From: Litomosoides sigmodontis
Taxonomy: Eukaryota > Nematoda > Chromadorea > Rhabditida > Onchocercidae
Direction of reading: 5' to 3'
Length of the DNA: 64,000 nt
Assembly: GCA_963070105.1 (NCBI GenBank)
Contig: OY718804.1
Coordinates: 10,555,817-10,619,816, forward strand
Below, one piece after another: positions 11,440-23,487 of the stretch (positions are counted from its first letter, which is position 1; the number at the start of each line of letters is the position of its first letter). The position numbers and the translations under genes are program-made. The notes under the pieces were generated by a model. It saw only the letters and a program-made list of their open reading frames with translations, was not told the DNA's origin and did no database searches.

Positions 11440-14400
11440 ATGTTATTTGTACTGGTAAATTTTGTTTATAAAAGTTATTCTGCATGCAAGAGTCGTTTTC
11501 GTTCTGAAACACTCGAATTTGTGTTGCCTTCCTAGTATGCTCTAAAGAAGACTAAATTTTGTGCCTTAACCAATTTTTTCTGTTTTAGTTTTCAAGCCTC
11601 ATCGGTACTGTTTACCGTAATGGCAAGGTTACATTTTCAACTGATGGCAATTCGGTTATCAGTCCAGTTGGTAATAAAATCACAGTATTTGATTTAAAAA
11701 AGTGAGTTTTTTGTTACAGTTTTCCTCGTGTTATGACACTTTGGAGAGTTGAACACTGTTTAATATCAGACTTTTATAGCAACCAAGCAAATACAATTGC
11801 CATCGAGTCAAACTTAAACATCAAGCTGGTGGCAGTCCATCCATCTGGAACGCACGCTTTTCTGGTCAATGAAGGTTATTTTTACCCCGAATACTTTTTT
11901 TGTATTTCTTGTCTTAATCTGGATTTTTTGCTGCTTGATATTGTTTTCATTTTCCATATAGGTGCCGTAACACTCCACATTGATGTTTTCCGGTACTATT
12001 TTGTTTTATAGCTGGACAAGCACAGTATGTTAACTTGATTACTCAAACCGTTCTGTATCGACATAATTTTCGAGCTCGTGTTAGTGATGTGAAATTTTCG
12101 ATGGATGGCAAGTTCGTATTTCAACTGATGAACTATTTGTACAACTGATGAACTATTTGTACAACTGATGAACTATTTGTACTTTTATTTGTGAATTAAT
12201 CAAACTTGTTCGAAAATGAAATTAAACTTATTTCTTTATTTTTGCGGAAATGAAACTTTTTTTTTAGACGATTGGCTGCTTGCCGGGGTGGAGATGTGCA
12301 GGTATTTTTGGTTGCGGGGATTGAAAATTTTCGACTAAATCCATTCATGTTGCTACATACTCATAAAATCACTTCGGAAAAAGCCAAAAACGTGGAGTGG
12401 AGCTATGATGACAAGTAATTTGCTTATTCCTAACAAATTGCTAAAATTGACACAAATTTTATGAATGAACTTTTGTTTTACACAGCACTACTTTTTTTGT
12501 TTCGTTTTAGACTGTTGGTAGTGGGCTCAGAAGACAAGCAGATGCGAGTGGTTTCAGCTGTAGATAGTTTAAAAAATCTATTTGTTCATGCTTTGGCCGC
12601 ACATAAAGCAGAAGTAGTCGGCAGTCACTTTTGCCACGACTCGTACGATGTAAGTTTCGACATTTTCCTGTTACTTGTAATAGCTATAAATTGATATGGT
12701 GTTTGCCTCATCATCAACTTAATTTTTTTAAAGAAATTCATACATTAAAAAAAAGTGTTTTAACATTGGGCGGCAAGTATGTCCTCTCGCAAGATTGCAA
12801 GTAAACGTTATGTTTATATTATGTTTAATTTCGAAATTAAAGTGATGCATTTATTCATTGCTTAGTCTTTGATGGAAATATTTTGAATTATTCAATTTTA
12901 ATAATGCATTTTTTATATTTTTCTAGTTAATATCAATTGATAAACGCGGATTGGTTAATCACTGGACTTGTGCTCTGAAAAAGGGAGATTTGGTTGAAGG
13001 ATTTCATTCAAAAAACACTTCGGATGATGTGAAAAAAATGTGGTATGAAAAAACCAAGAGGTAATCCTGTTGGTTTGATTTTTTTATTTATACTATAAGA
13101 TTAAAAGAAGTAATGCATTATGATTCCCTTTTGCCTTTCGTTTTATTTTCTTTTTCTTTTGATTTTTTTTTGTATATTTATTGTCAATTACTTATTCGCA
13201 TTGTCTCATTTATTTATGTTTCAACAGTAAATTATTTTGTGTAGTCTAGACGAAGTCATAGTCAAGACCATTATTTTTTTATTTTGGTAATTCTAGAATC
13301 ATTTAGACATTTCATGATGGAACATTTGGATAATGCACATGGCGTTGATCTCATAACAAGCACTTATCATCCGTTAACATCGTTGTTGATCACTGCATTT
13401 TCAAACGGAGCGTTCCTTCTTCATGAAGCACCAAGTTTTAATCTCATCTACAGTTTGCGGTAAATTATTTCTATGTCTCTCCTTGGGCTACATAGCGGTC
13501 ATTACGATGCGAAATCTAATTCTCTAGCACATGACATTTCTTTTTATGTTCACTGCGTAAATAGTGAAACAGCCACCGAGATTATATAAATCAATTGGTG
13601 ATTGAGATTACTATCTTGATGATTTGAGTTAGGTATAATTCTAGCAAGTTTAAGTCGTTCTATGATTTTTGTGCGATTCTAATGTTTTCTTAAAATAAAG
13701 AGTATCGGAAACAAGGATATCATCCGTGGCTGTAAACAAGTCGGGTGATTGGATAGCGATAGCTTGTGGAAAAGGAACCGAAGGTCAGTTAGTGGTTTGG
13801 GAGTGGCAAAGTGAAACTTATGTTATGAAACAGCAGTCGCACAGCCAGTCTATTACAACAGTTGCATATTCGCCCGATGGATCTCAAATTGCTACTGGTG
13901 CTGAGGATGGAAAGGTTTCATTTATCATTTCCAAGCACGGTTTTTCAATAAAAATGTGCTCTTTTTCAAAGTTCTGTCTACCTTGAAGAAGGTAAAATTT
14001 AAATGTTTTAAAAATTTAAAGGAACTCAAAATTACAGGTGAAAGTTTGGTGTTGTCGATCTTCGTTTTGTATTGTGACATTTACGGAACACAGCAGCGGA
14101 GTGACATCAGTTTGTTGGACATCCGATGGCAAAGCCGTGTTGTCATCATCACTAGATGGAACTGTACGAGCACATGATCTCGTTAGGTTAGTTGAAGTCA
14201 AAGAATTTGTTGGTGATTTAACGATGAGATTAATAAACGCATAAATTATTAATTCAAATAAGGCGCACATTATAGATATCGCAATTTCCGTACCCTGGTT
14301 TGTCCTGATAAGACACAGCTTGGCTGTTTAGCTGTTGATTCGGCTGCCGAATTTGTGATGGCAAGTTCCAATGAAATGTTGAACATTTACGTGTGGAGTC

Positions 14401-16598
14401 TTGAGAATGGAAAGTTACTAGATGTCTTATCCGGGCATTCAGCTCCAGTTGCTTCTATTTCTGTTAATGGTCAGCGTTTAAGCTTTGTTTAGAAGGTGAA
14501 TACCGCCTGATATAGAAGAACTTTTTGCTTTTCTAACTTTTTAAATAAAGCTTCACATGGAGTTTGAGTTTTCAGGTACACATTTGGCTTCGGTATCCTG
14601 GGATAAAACTCTTCGTATATGGAATATTGTTGAGTCATCAGTAGCAGAATCCATTGATTTACTTTATGAAGGTCTCGATGTAGCTTATTCTCCTGGCGGT
14701 GAAATACTTGCTGTAAGTTCTTCTTAAATGAATCGTTTTAGTAAATCCAAAATGATTGTAGAAAATATTGAATTATGTTCTAGGTGTTGTGTCTTGATTC
14801 GTCGATAAGTTTTTTCGAGAGTCAAACATCGACAGAGCTTGGCACAATAGATACAGCTCTCGATGTCGATGCTGCACGAAGGGCCACTGATCTCATAAAA
14901 AAGAAAACAAGTGAGAAGAGCAGGTAATTTCGCGTTTTCGCCCAAATTTCGAATGATGTCTAAGCTCATTATTGGATTTATGGGGTGATTTCATTGTAAC
15001 TTTGTTTTTCTAGGACTTTTACATGCATATGTTTTTCCGCTGATGGTTCTCTGCTTCTTGCTGCTGGACAATCGAATTACATTTGTTTATATAGTGTTGC
15101 GGAACGTTTTATAGTAAAAAAATTGAAATTAACGACGAATCACAGTTTGGATGGTGTTAAAGTACGTTGTTTTAATGATCACGAAAATCTTGGTTGATTT
15201 TACAAAGTCATGATCTGCTATGCATCTTGCTTTTAGATGGATATAAATCGACGTAATTTCTCAGAGTTCGGTAACATGATGTTAATTGATGCTAGTGATA
15301 GCGAAGAAGAAGCGGATGGTAAGAAACGTATAAAACTCCCAGGTACCCGGCATTCAGATCTTTCAGAACGCTGTTTTCGGCCAGAAATGCGCGTTGAAGA
15401 TATAAATTTTTCACCTGCAGGTAAATAATTGGTTTTAAGGATAACATCAATTGATTTTTTTCAAGAATTAAGGGATGCAGCTAGTGTTTCCTTTTCAGGT
15501 CGTAGCTTTGCAGTTTGTTCAACAGAAGGTGTTGCCGTGTTCTCGCTTGATCATCGTAATCTTTTCAATCCTTTTGAACTTGGAGTAGAAGTGACTCCGG
15601 TTAGTGTTAAAAATGCGTTAAAGGAAGAGGAATATTCGACGGCACTTAAAATGGCACTGCAGCTAAATCAAGCAGAAATGATCGAAAATGTATTGCTGTC
15701 CACACCCGTAGCGCAGGGTAGGTTTTTTTTAGATAAGGTTTCATGGAAGAATTTGTCAAAAATCGTTGTTTTTGTTACTCTAAGGATATGTTGGTCCATA
15801 TTCTTTGGGAGTAATTCACTTATTCACTTTTGCTTCGTGTTTTTTGAATCTTCCGGTTTCTTTTTCTTCATCGTCCAATGCTGAATGTGGTTTCACTTTA
15901 TGCACTTTATTCTTTTATAGAAGTCAAATTATATTTAATGTAACGGATAATTTCTTGAGCCTTATTTAGTCGACATAGCTACACGTTCGTTGTCCGTTGC
16001 TTACGCGGAGAAATTGCTGAAGTGGCTGGCTGAAAACATCAATGGTTCTGTTGAGAAGCATGTTCATTTTTGGCAACTTTGGCTGAAAAGTTTACTAATG
16101 GAATACGGGTATCAAATAAAGCTTAATCGATCTGCAAATTTAGCTTCCCTAACTGCGTTACAACAACGTTTATCTGATTATGCAAATCAAGTAACGAAGC
16201 TGTAAGTTTTAACATAATTTGGAGTATCTTATTTTGCTAGCTTTTATTTCTCAGTAAAACTATCTTTTCTATTTTTTGTCGGCATTGCCATTTTTTTTGT
16301 TTTTGAATTCTATGAAAAAATCAGAATAATCTATTGAAGTCCCAAGCAACACAGAATTTTATTCTCTACTGATTACAAAACTTTCGTCGGTTTTATGTAA
16401 ACGGTGACTAAACAAGTACCCTATTTTGCGCTGTTTATACACTTTTTTAGCACCAGTTTTATTGTTCGCTGAGGATAGAAAATATTTTTAAGCGTTTTGG
16501 AAAAATATTGAGCTCAAAGTGTAATTTCCAGGGTTGATCAAAATAGATATACGTTGGATTATCTTGTAGTGGCGAGGCAGATAAAACGGGATCAGTGA
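11440..16598 (+). CDS. PWP2: PWP2 (UTP1), UTP-B WD40 protein of the SSU processome
   Basis: PWP2 is a tandem WD40 scaffold of the UTP-B complex, acting in the nucleolus in early 18S pre-rRNA processing. Exons: 11440-11454 (tentative), 11589-11701, 11780-11874, 12012-12111, 12268-12414, 12511-12649, 12927-13060, 13307-13459, 13701-13914, 14038-14186, 14276-14469, 14576-14712, 14784-14923, 15014-15161, 15237-15420, 15499-15717, 15970-16201 and 16532-16598. All join in phase, giving about 859 residues. Landmarks are SSLIGTVYRNG and NSVISPVGNKITVFDLK at the N-terminus, GQLVVWEWQSETYVMKQQ, FTEHSSGVTSVCW, LDGTVRAHDL, FVMASS-type blades, VSWDKTLRIWN, RNFSEFGNMMLID and FNPFELGVEVTP. The C-terminal helical Utp12-type region ends in DYLVVARQIKRDQ. 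Only the five-codon first exon (MLFVL) is doubtful; it suits the family start (Met plus about five residues before F-S-x-L-x-G). An AATAAA lies at 16632-16637. Confidence 0.93.
12122..12181 (+). repeat. Three exact 20-bp tandem copies in a PWP2 intron
   Basis: The unit CAACTGATGAACTATTTGTA occurs three times with no mismatch at 12122-12141, 12142-12161 and 12162-12181, ten bases after the donor of PWP2 exon 4. Perfect identity suggests recent expansion. Copy number may differ between isolates. Confidence 0.95.
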
Positions 16599-18533
16599 CA
16601 GTAACTATTCAGTTTTGCTGTTTCTACTGTAAATAAAATAACGTCAGCTTTATTGCTACTTGTTGTCGATGTTTTCAATTTTGAAATAAAATCGTCATTG
16701 TTGCGATATGCGGAATAAAATGCTTGTCAAAAGATCTTTGCTCAATTCAAGCAAGAAGTAACGAAATATGAAACTTTAGAATTTATTATGGGCCAATTCA
16801 GAATCGTTAAAAATATTTTATGATAGAGCGTTTGGAAAGAAGGCTGTAAATTTTTCCGACCCATAAATCTCCGTAGAGCCAAACATCTTGAAAACATTTT
16901 GAAATACAGGGCGTAGATTCATTGGAACTGTCAGTGTGTTGCCAGATGTTTCCGTAGCATCGTCCTTCCCCTTGTGGTTAACCACAAAGTGGCCTATTAA
17001 TCCATCATGAACTGCTGCTCTACGCGGTTGGATAAAGAAAAAAAGACGATCATTTACTTTATGAAAAAGTTTAATGTAGTGTATATAGAAGGGGTGCTAA
17101 AATAAGTCAGGTGGTGGTGATGCTTGATAACATTTATCTTGACGTTCGAAATTTGATGAGATTAAAATCATCAAAATTACAAAGAAATTTAGCAATTGAA
17201 GTCGTATGCATCGATTGCGGAATTTTTTCGAAATTGCAAAAGTGTAGGAGTATGTCATTTATTTCGATTTCTTAAGTAAACCACGATATGAGGTCCTCAT
17301 AATTACCAGGTGACAGTATAAGAGTTAATTAAATCGAAATAGACTTCGTGTATAACTATGCAGTGTGGACATTAGATAACCAAATGAATTTTTAACTGAT
17401 GAGGTTTAAGACGTATAAGCAATTAATAATATCTGAATGAAGGATTCTTACATTACCGTAACTATTCGCTCTCATGAAAAATGCCAAGAAAAACATTTTT
17501 TGAATATCAGTGTGTCAAAGTTAATTACCAATTTTACAACTTGCTGTATGCATGCATGTAACTCGGAAATTTCATTGAGGAATATTAAATTAATTATATT
17601 ACAGTGATATATTTGAATTGGATTTATTGAATTAAGCAAACTTAGCAATGTTAAGTACTACTAGTCGTCATCGTAACAATTAATTTATGCTACACATATC
17701 ATTTGATCATCATTGGTCGCAGTTTTTAATGAAAGTGATTGAGGATTCATATTGTCTGTTTGAGCGCATTCTGAATTAGATTATCAACTACTTAACTTGT
17801 TTTGGATAATTGTACTATCATGAAGATTTTTGGGGAAATTTTTAATTTATAAAAATACGTGAGAAAAATAGTGATCGAAGTGATTAGATGAAGACGATTA
17901 ACTTTTGGGCGAAAAAAATGTTTAATTAATTTAAGGTTAACGACATATCAGATTTGTTTGGCTGTGTATGATTCTTTCCAGTTATCATCGCTATCGTTCT
18001 TATCATCATTATTATTTGATTAATGAGATCAGTAGGAAGCAATTTCACATTTATCAATCGTACGGTATATTGTGAAGATCATATGTGAAAGCTATTATTG
18101 ATGCTACTGTAATATTGTTGCCAGATGGTAATGAAAGCTCACTTCAATAAAACTTTCCATTCCACCACGTGTTTTGAAAGATTAGCTCTCTTTTGATGAG
18201 CTCAGCATTGCTACTATCATAGCCATTATCGTTGTCGTTATCATTATTATCTCCCCCCTGTCATCATCATCATCATCATTATCGTTGCTCTTCTCAACAT
18301 TTCTCGGGACAAATAACCGAAAATTCCACTTTTTTTCTCTCTGCTTACCTAATCTTATCTTTTCTACACTTCTCAGAATATTTCACGACGCTCCGACAAT
18401 AACATTAGCACCACTAGTACCACCACTGCCACCACCACCACCACCACCACCACCACCACCCCACCGTTCGTGATATTCTTAGCTATAGTAGCTGCCTTAG
18501 TGTGATGTGAAACTTCCTCACCAAGGCGTCAAC
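16599..18533. other. Intergenic: PWP2 3' end and T-box gene 5' region
   Basis: No gene recognised. It starts with the PWP2 3' UTR (AATAAA at 16632) and ends with the leader of the T-box gene. Just before that start lie a (ATC)n run near 18263 and a (CAC)n run at about 18428-18461. Read in one frame the CAC run gives poly-proline, but that frame does not join the T-box ORF. Confidence 0.6.
18428..18461 (+). repeat. (CAC/CCA)n trinucleotide repeat
   Basis: An imperfect CCACCACCA run about 73 bases before the T-box start codon at 18534. It probably lies in the 5' UTR or promoter. Confidence 0.8.
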
Positions 18534-21500
18534 ATGTCTACCAAGCCTTTCAGTATCGCATATTTGATCGGTGATACTACCGTAACCGATAATGATAATG
18601 ATGGCAATCTCAGCGGCCAACTTCATGATAATTGCTCGGATGCTCTAAGGTCACTCCCTGTAATATCGAAGACTGTGCTCAGTTGCGGTAGCAACGGTGG
18701 CAGTAGCATCGCTGCCACCGGAAATGATTGCAACTATGAAGTGACAAAGAAGAAAGTATCTGTTCCGTTGAAAGATTATCATCCGGCACTCCGTAACGTA
18801 TCCATGCGTCTGGAAGGTTCCGCATTGTGGAACAAATTCCATGCCTACGGCACTGAAATGATTGTTACGAAGACTGGAAGGTAAGCTTGCAAGTTTCCCT
18901 TCTTCCTCTCTCTAACTCCAACTTACATCACATTAGCTTCTCCTTCAGCTTTAATCTCACTTCATCAAGTTGCTTTTACTGTAAATGATCACTGTAAAAG
19001 TTAATTTTGAAATAAAAGAAAGAATACTGGCGGTGGGAGAGAAACAACACTTACTGGAGCGAAGAAAATTTGTTTTTTTCTTTAGCACAATTAAATTCAG
19101 CACGAAATAATCATAATAATTTCTTTTAGAAAAAGATGAAAGAGCGGAGAATTAGTTGTATTAACTTTTAACCACTCCAGCATTTCAGCATCTATTACTG
19201 TTCACTGCTACTCATTATCACCATTATTATCACTGTTATTAGTTATTAGTATTATCACTATTCCCCTGCATTTGTTACTACCATTGCAAGTATTTTATTG
19301 ATTATTTATGGGTAAGATCTTTGCGCAAATTAGTAAAGTTAATTTACAAGTATTATTATGTGTTGTTGATTGATTACAGCGATGCTATTTGGTAACATAA
19401 AGTGCTCAATTGATTAAAAAAAAAAGATAAAGAGGGAAACTTTGCAATATAACGTAAGAAAAGAAATGAGAAAAGCAGTTTGCAGGACCCTTGCAATGTT
19501 AAATGAAAATTAGCATTTCTAAATACTGCAAGAAGTACTGATTAGCAATTCATTGGTATTTCAGATAAAATGCAATTCAGCGATTTCCAGAAAACCTTTT
19601 ACTTCTACTTCAATAAGAATAGGTTGACCTCTGTCGATATTATGATAGATATAGATTGGACGAAAATGGTATTTCGGTAGTATAAGATTTCGGAGACCAA
19701 AATATCAAAGAAAAAAGTGATATTTTTTTATGCGAGATTAGAATTTCAAGTATTGTAAAATTTATTCGCTACTAGTTGGATATTAATAGTTCTATCGCAA
19801 ACAGAATAATTTCAAGCAATTTTGTTCAAATTTTAAAGAAAGAGAAATAATATCTGAGTTATCTTTGGAATCTTGAGATGCAAAATTGCCGGAAGCCCAT
19901 CCATTTTCCCTAACATCAGTAGGATTATTTATGACTAACCGGTTTGACGAGAGATAGAAAGGTATTGGGCTTTGTTTACTGAAGAATAGGGAAGACATGA
20001 AAGGCTGATCATGTTGGGTATGCTATTCCTAAGTGTGCATTAAATTAGCAACTACACTCTCCCCAACAACTCGATTGCAATAGAGTGGACCAGAAGTTAC
20101 GTGACACGTATCCAAAAATATCTCGAGGACTTTTGTCCTGAAAGACAAATCGGCTTTCATAGAAGTTTTCACGAATCAGAAAATTATTGTATCCTTTGCA
20201 TTCCCGATAGTGCTGTTGCCTTTCCGTTCAACATTGTGCACTTTCAAATCATTCGCTAATTAAGCATCAAAGTGGTCGGTCTGCTGAGGAAAGAATCGTA
20301 TCATATCACTAAGGTAGGAAAGTCGAAGATAGAACAATGGCAGCTTCAGAAATATTGTTGGCATGTGCAACAAAGATCAGCCTGCACAAATTCAAGTTGA
20401 TTTTTAATCAAAAATTGCATTGCACTAGCCGAGAGTTAGGCAATTGAAAAGAAGTGGCATGTCAAATGTCGTAAACGAATTCTTTCGTCTTATACTTTTC
20501 TTCATCCTTAATTATTATCACATTATTATAGACGTATGTTTCCAACACTACAAATGTCAGTGTCCGGCTTAGAACCATCTGCACGTTACTCGTTGATGGT
20601 CGACTTGAGCTGCATCGATAACAAAAGGTACCGTTACTCATTCCATCAATCAAAATGGATCGTTGCTGGACCAGGTAACTACTAGTTTCATACTATGTTA
20701 ATTCAATTTTTGATTAGGTAATTCCTTGTTTAGTTTTCCTCTAATTTTCAGCTTACTTATTTTAACAATTATTTTAATTATGCTGAAATAAACTCGAAGA
20801 TGAAAACAATGAAAGGGAATTCATTGTTCACCTTATGAGTTCCAGGAGAAGCTGAATTGCCATGTCGAGTTCATGTGCACAGTGAATCACCGGCTCCCGG
20901 CGAACACTGGATGCGTCAAACAGTATCCTTCGATAAGATTAAGTTAACCAACAACCAGCTAGATCAGAATGGACATGTACCTTTCATTACTTACTTGTAG
21001 ACAAGACTCATTGCCGAGTGATTAGATGAAATCCGAGTAGAATAATCGATAAAGTTACAAAATTTTAAGACAAAACAAAAGAACCAAGGGATTAAATTCG
21101 CTAGAAACTGGTGCGTAAATGATTTATAGCTCGAAATAAGCGCTCAAAAATTAGGTAAATGCAAAAGGGGAAATGTCCTTCAAATTGCTGAATGTCAGCT
21201 AAAGTGTATGTTGTGTAATATGTATATCCATTAGCATCACTATTCTCTTTGTATTTCATGAACAACAGGCAGTATGGAGAAGATTTCAAATTCACCGAAA
21301 TGAAGCTCAAAATTTAAACTGTTTAAAGAGTTAAGTAGTGGTGCTACCATACCCAAAATGCAAATCTTTGTAGTATCATAATACCCTACATGATGTGAAT
21401 TTACAGATAATTGTAAATTCTATGCATCGTTATCAACCGAATGTACACGTTGTCGTGCACGCTGATGGAAATGGACATCAATGTCGAACATTTTCGTTCT

Positions 21501-21825
21501 CCAACACATCATTCATGGCTGTTACTGCTTATCAAAATCACCGGGTAAGAGGACACTGACTGAAAGTTTGAATTTCAAAATTGCAACATATCTTTAACAT
21601 GAAGGAACCATTGGAGACAGAATTGACTGAACTAACTTTCACTCAACTTATTTCCATCTGCTCTTCCAGATAACCGAGCTGAAAATCGAGAGCAATCCGT
21701 TTGCCAAGGGATTCCGTGAATGCGAAATGAACGAATCATTTCCGTTCCTCATCAATCCGTTATTTCCGTTCTATACAACACTGCTTGCCTCGCACTTTCG
21801 TCCAACCAATCCTTTCCATAAATGA
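18534..21825 (+). CDS. mls-1: Tbx1-group T-box repressor (mls-1-like)
   Basis: A DNA-binding T-box transcription factor of 304 residues in five exons: 18534-18880, 20532-20674, 20846-20976, 21407-21544 and 21670-21825. All junctions are in phase. The ATG at 18534 follows an in-frame GTG at 18507. An eh1 motif, FSIAYLIGD, lies at residues 5-13; eh1 binds Groucho/UNC-37 corepressors, so repression is expected. The T-box (about residues 90-285) shows [71 protein letters not shown] and [28 protein letters not shown] and EMIVTK point to the Tbx1 group (C. elegans mls-1, fly org-1); GEHWMRQ resembles Tbx15/18/22, the main alternative. The protein stops about 25 residues after the T-box, so it lacks a long C-terminal domain. 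AATAAA lies at 21874-21879. Confidence 0.9.
18881..20531 (+). other. Large first intron of the T-box gene
   Basis: 1,651 bases between exons 1 and 2, several times longer than the other introns of this gene (171, 430 and 125 bases). No coding content seen. A long first intron in a developmental regulator often carries enhancers; none is identified here. Confidence 0.6.
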
Positions 21826-23455
21826 AACTCTCTGTCACCGTCCACGTACATACACGCAATAAGCGTCATCTAAAATAAACTTTCTAAAACACAGTCCTAC
21901 AAGAAGTCAAAATTACGCATTAATAGACAGAACTTTTTCCCTTCATCACCGACTTATTCAGCATTTTCCGCCATAACTGCCACATAATTTTCAAAACAAC
22001 CAAAACCGCCCCGTAAACATGTTGCGCTTCTAAATGCAGACTTAACACTGCTAAGCATTTAACAATAATCTGATAGAGTAAGACTACAATATTCTTCTGT
22101 CGTGCAACCGATATGACCCATAACATGACCATCGATTTTATATTTTAAAACGATAACTACTAAAGTTTCTAATAAATTTCTACAAATTTCTACAAACAAT
22201 GAAGCAAATGTTCCGTAACACTTTTACTTCTTTCGACTGCTCATTTCAAGCCTTTCATTATGCTTTGTCTTAGACTGAACAGAAATAGAAGAGAACAAGC
22301 TAACAAAATTTCCGTATTATAACAGCCGAAATTAACTTCCTAATGAATTATTCCAGAAACCGTGATCGCTTCATTTCATACTAATTAACGCTACGAAGGT
22401 GATAAGCACAAATCTACTGTAATACATCTCTCCCAGGGAAACTCCGACAAGTTGCTCATGCGAACCGAGGTAGTTCCCTCTACTGTACATGTACGATCAA
22501 CAAACCTCCAGTTTTCCAACAATGATCAGTTCCGGAAATTAGAATGAAATTAAAGCATTGGAAATTTGCCATGAAAACATCAGAATAGTTGTAAGCTTGT
22601 GGTTTGGTTGCGATACGCGAAGAGCCATCACGACAAATTATTCACGTTCGACGAAATGGAAAAACTGAACAGTTCAATTTCAGTTTTCCACACCACTAAA
22701 ATCAAAAAATGAATGTTCAAAAAACGATTAGGTTCATGTCGCAAAATATTGAATTTGAATACCACGCAAACTAACTCTCATAGTATAAATTCAGTATGTG
22801 AAAGATTTCTATAAAAATTTATCTATGACACCTGGAAGATGAAATGAAATGATCAGTAAATCACCAAACCGTAAAATTAAATAAAACCGAGAAGTTGCTG
22901 TGTTAAGAAACCGAATAGCACGAAACATATCTTAACCTTCTCTCTCTTACACTCTCTGTCCCCTCTCGTTACACTAGCGCTAAATCCGTAAAATATGAGA
23001 GGCATATTCCTGCATGATCAACAATGATGATAAGCAATCAGTGATATTTCATTTCCTACTACCTACCTGATTTTCACAGTCCAATTTCTCAAATCCGCTC
23101 ACTGAAGAATTTTTCGAAAAGACACGAAAAGCTCTTCATTTGAAAAATGGCATTTTCGCCTGAAATGGAAGGCGTAACGTATCATCACATTTCTCTTTCA
23201 TCCGTAAAGACAAACGTGTACGCTCCCCAATTTCCTTCTGTTGAAAATCGGAGAAAAACGCCAAATATGTTACGCTAAGACGTGCTACATGAGGATTCCA
23301 GACTTGTCGTGAACGGAATTCCGGAATCAACAATAAATTGGAAAAGCATTAAATGCGTCATGTCAGCTTCCGGATCTATCAAAGTTATGCAACGATGACT
23401 CTCCACGAGAAATACAGGTTAGAAAGCGGGCAAATACTGTTCATTGCCTCAAGGA

Positions 23456-23458
<3 letters not shown>

Positions 23459-23487
<29 letters not shown>
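23459..23487 (+). repeat. (CT)n microsatellite
   Basis: A CT dinucleotide run with one TT interruption, inside a longer pyrimidine-rich stretch that continues to about 23600. Confidence 0.9.
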
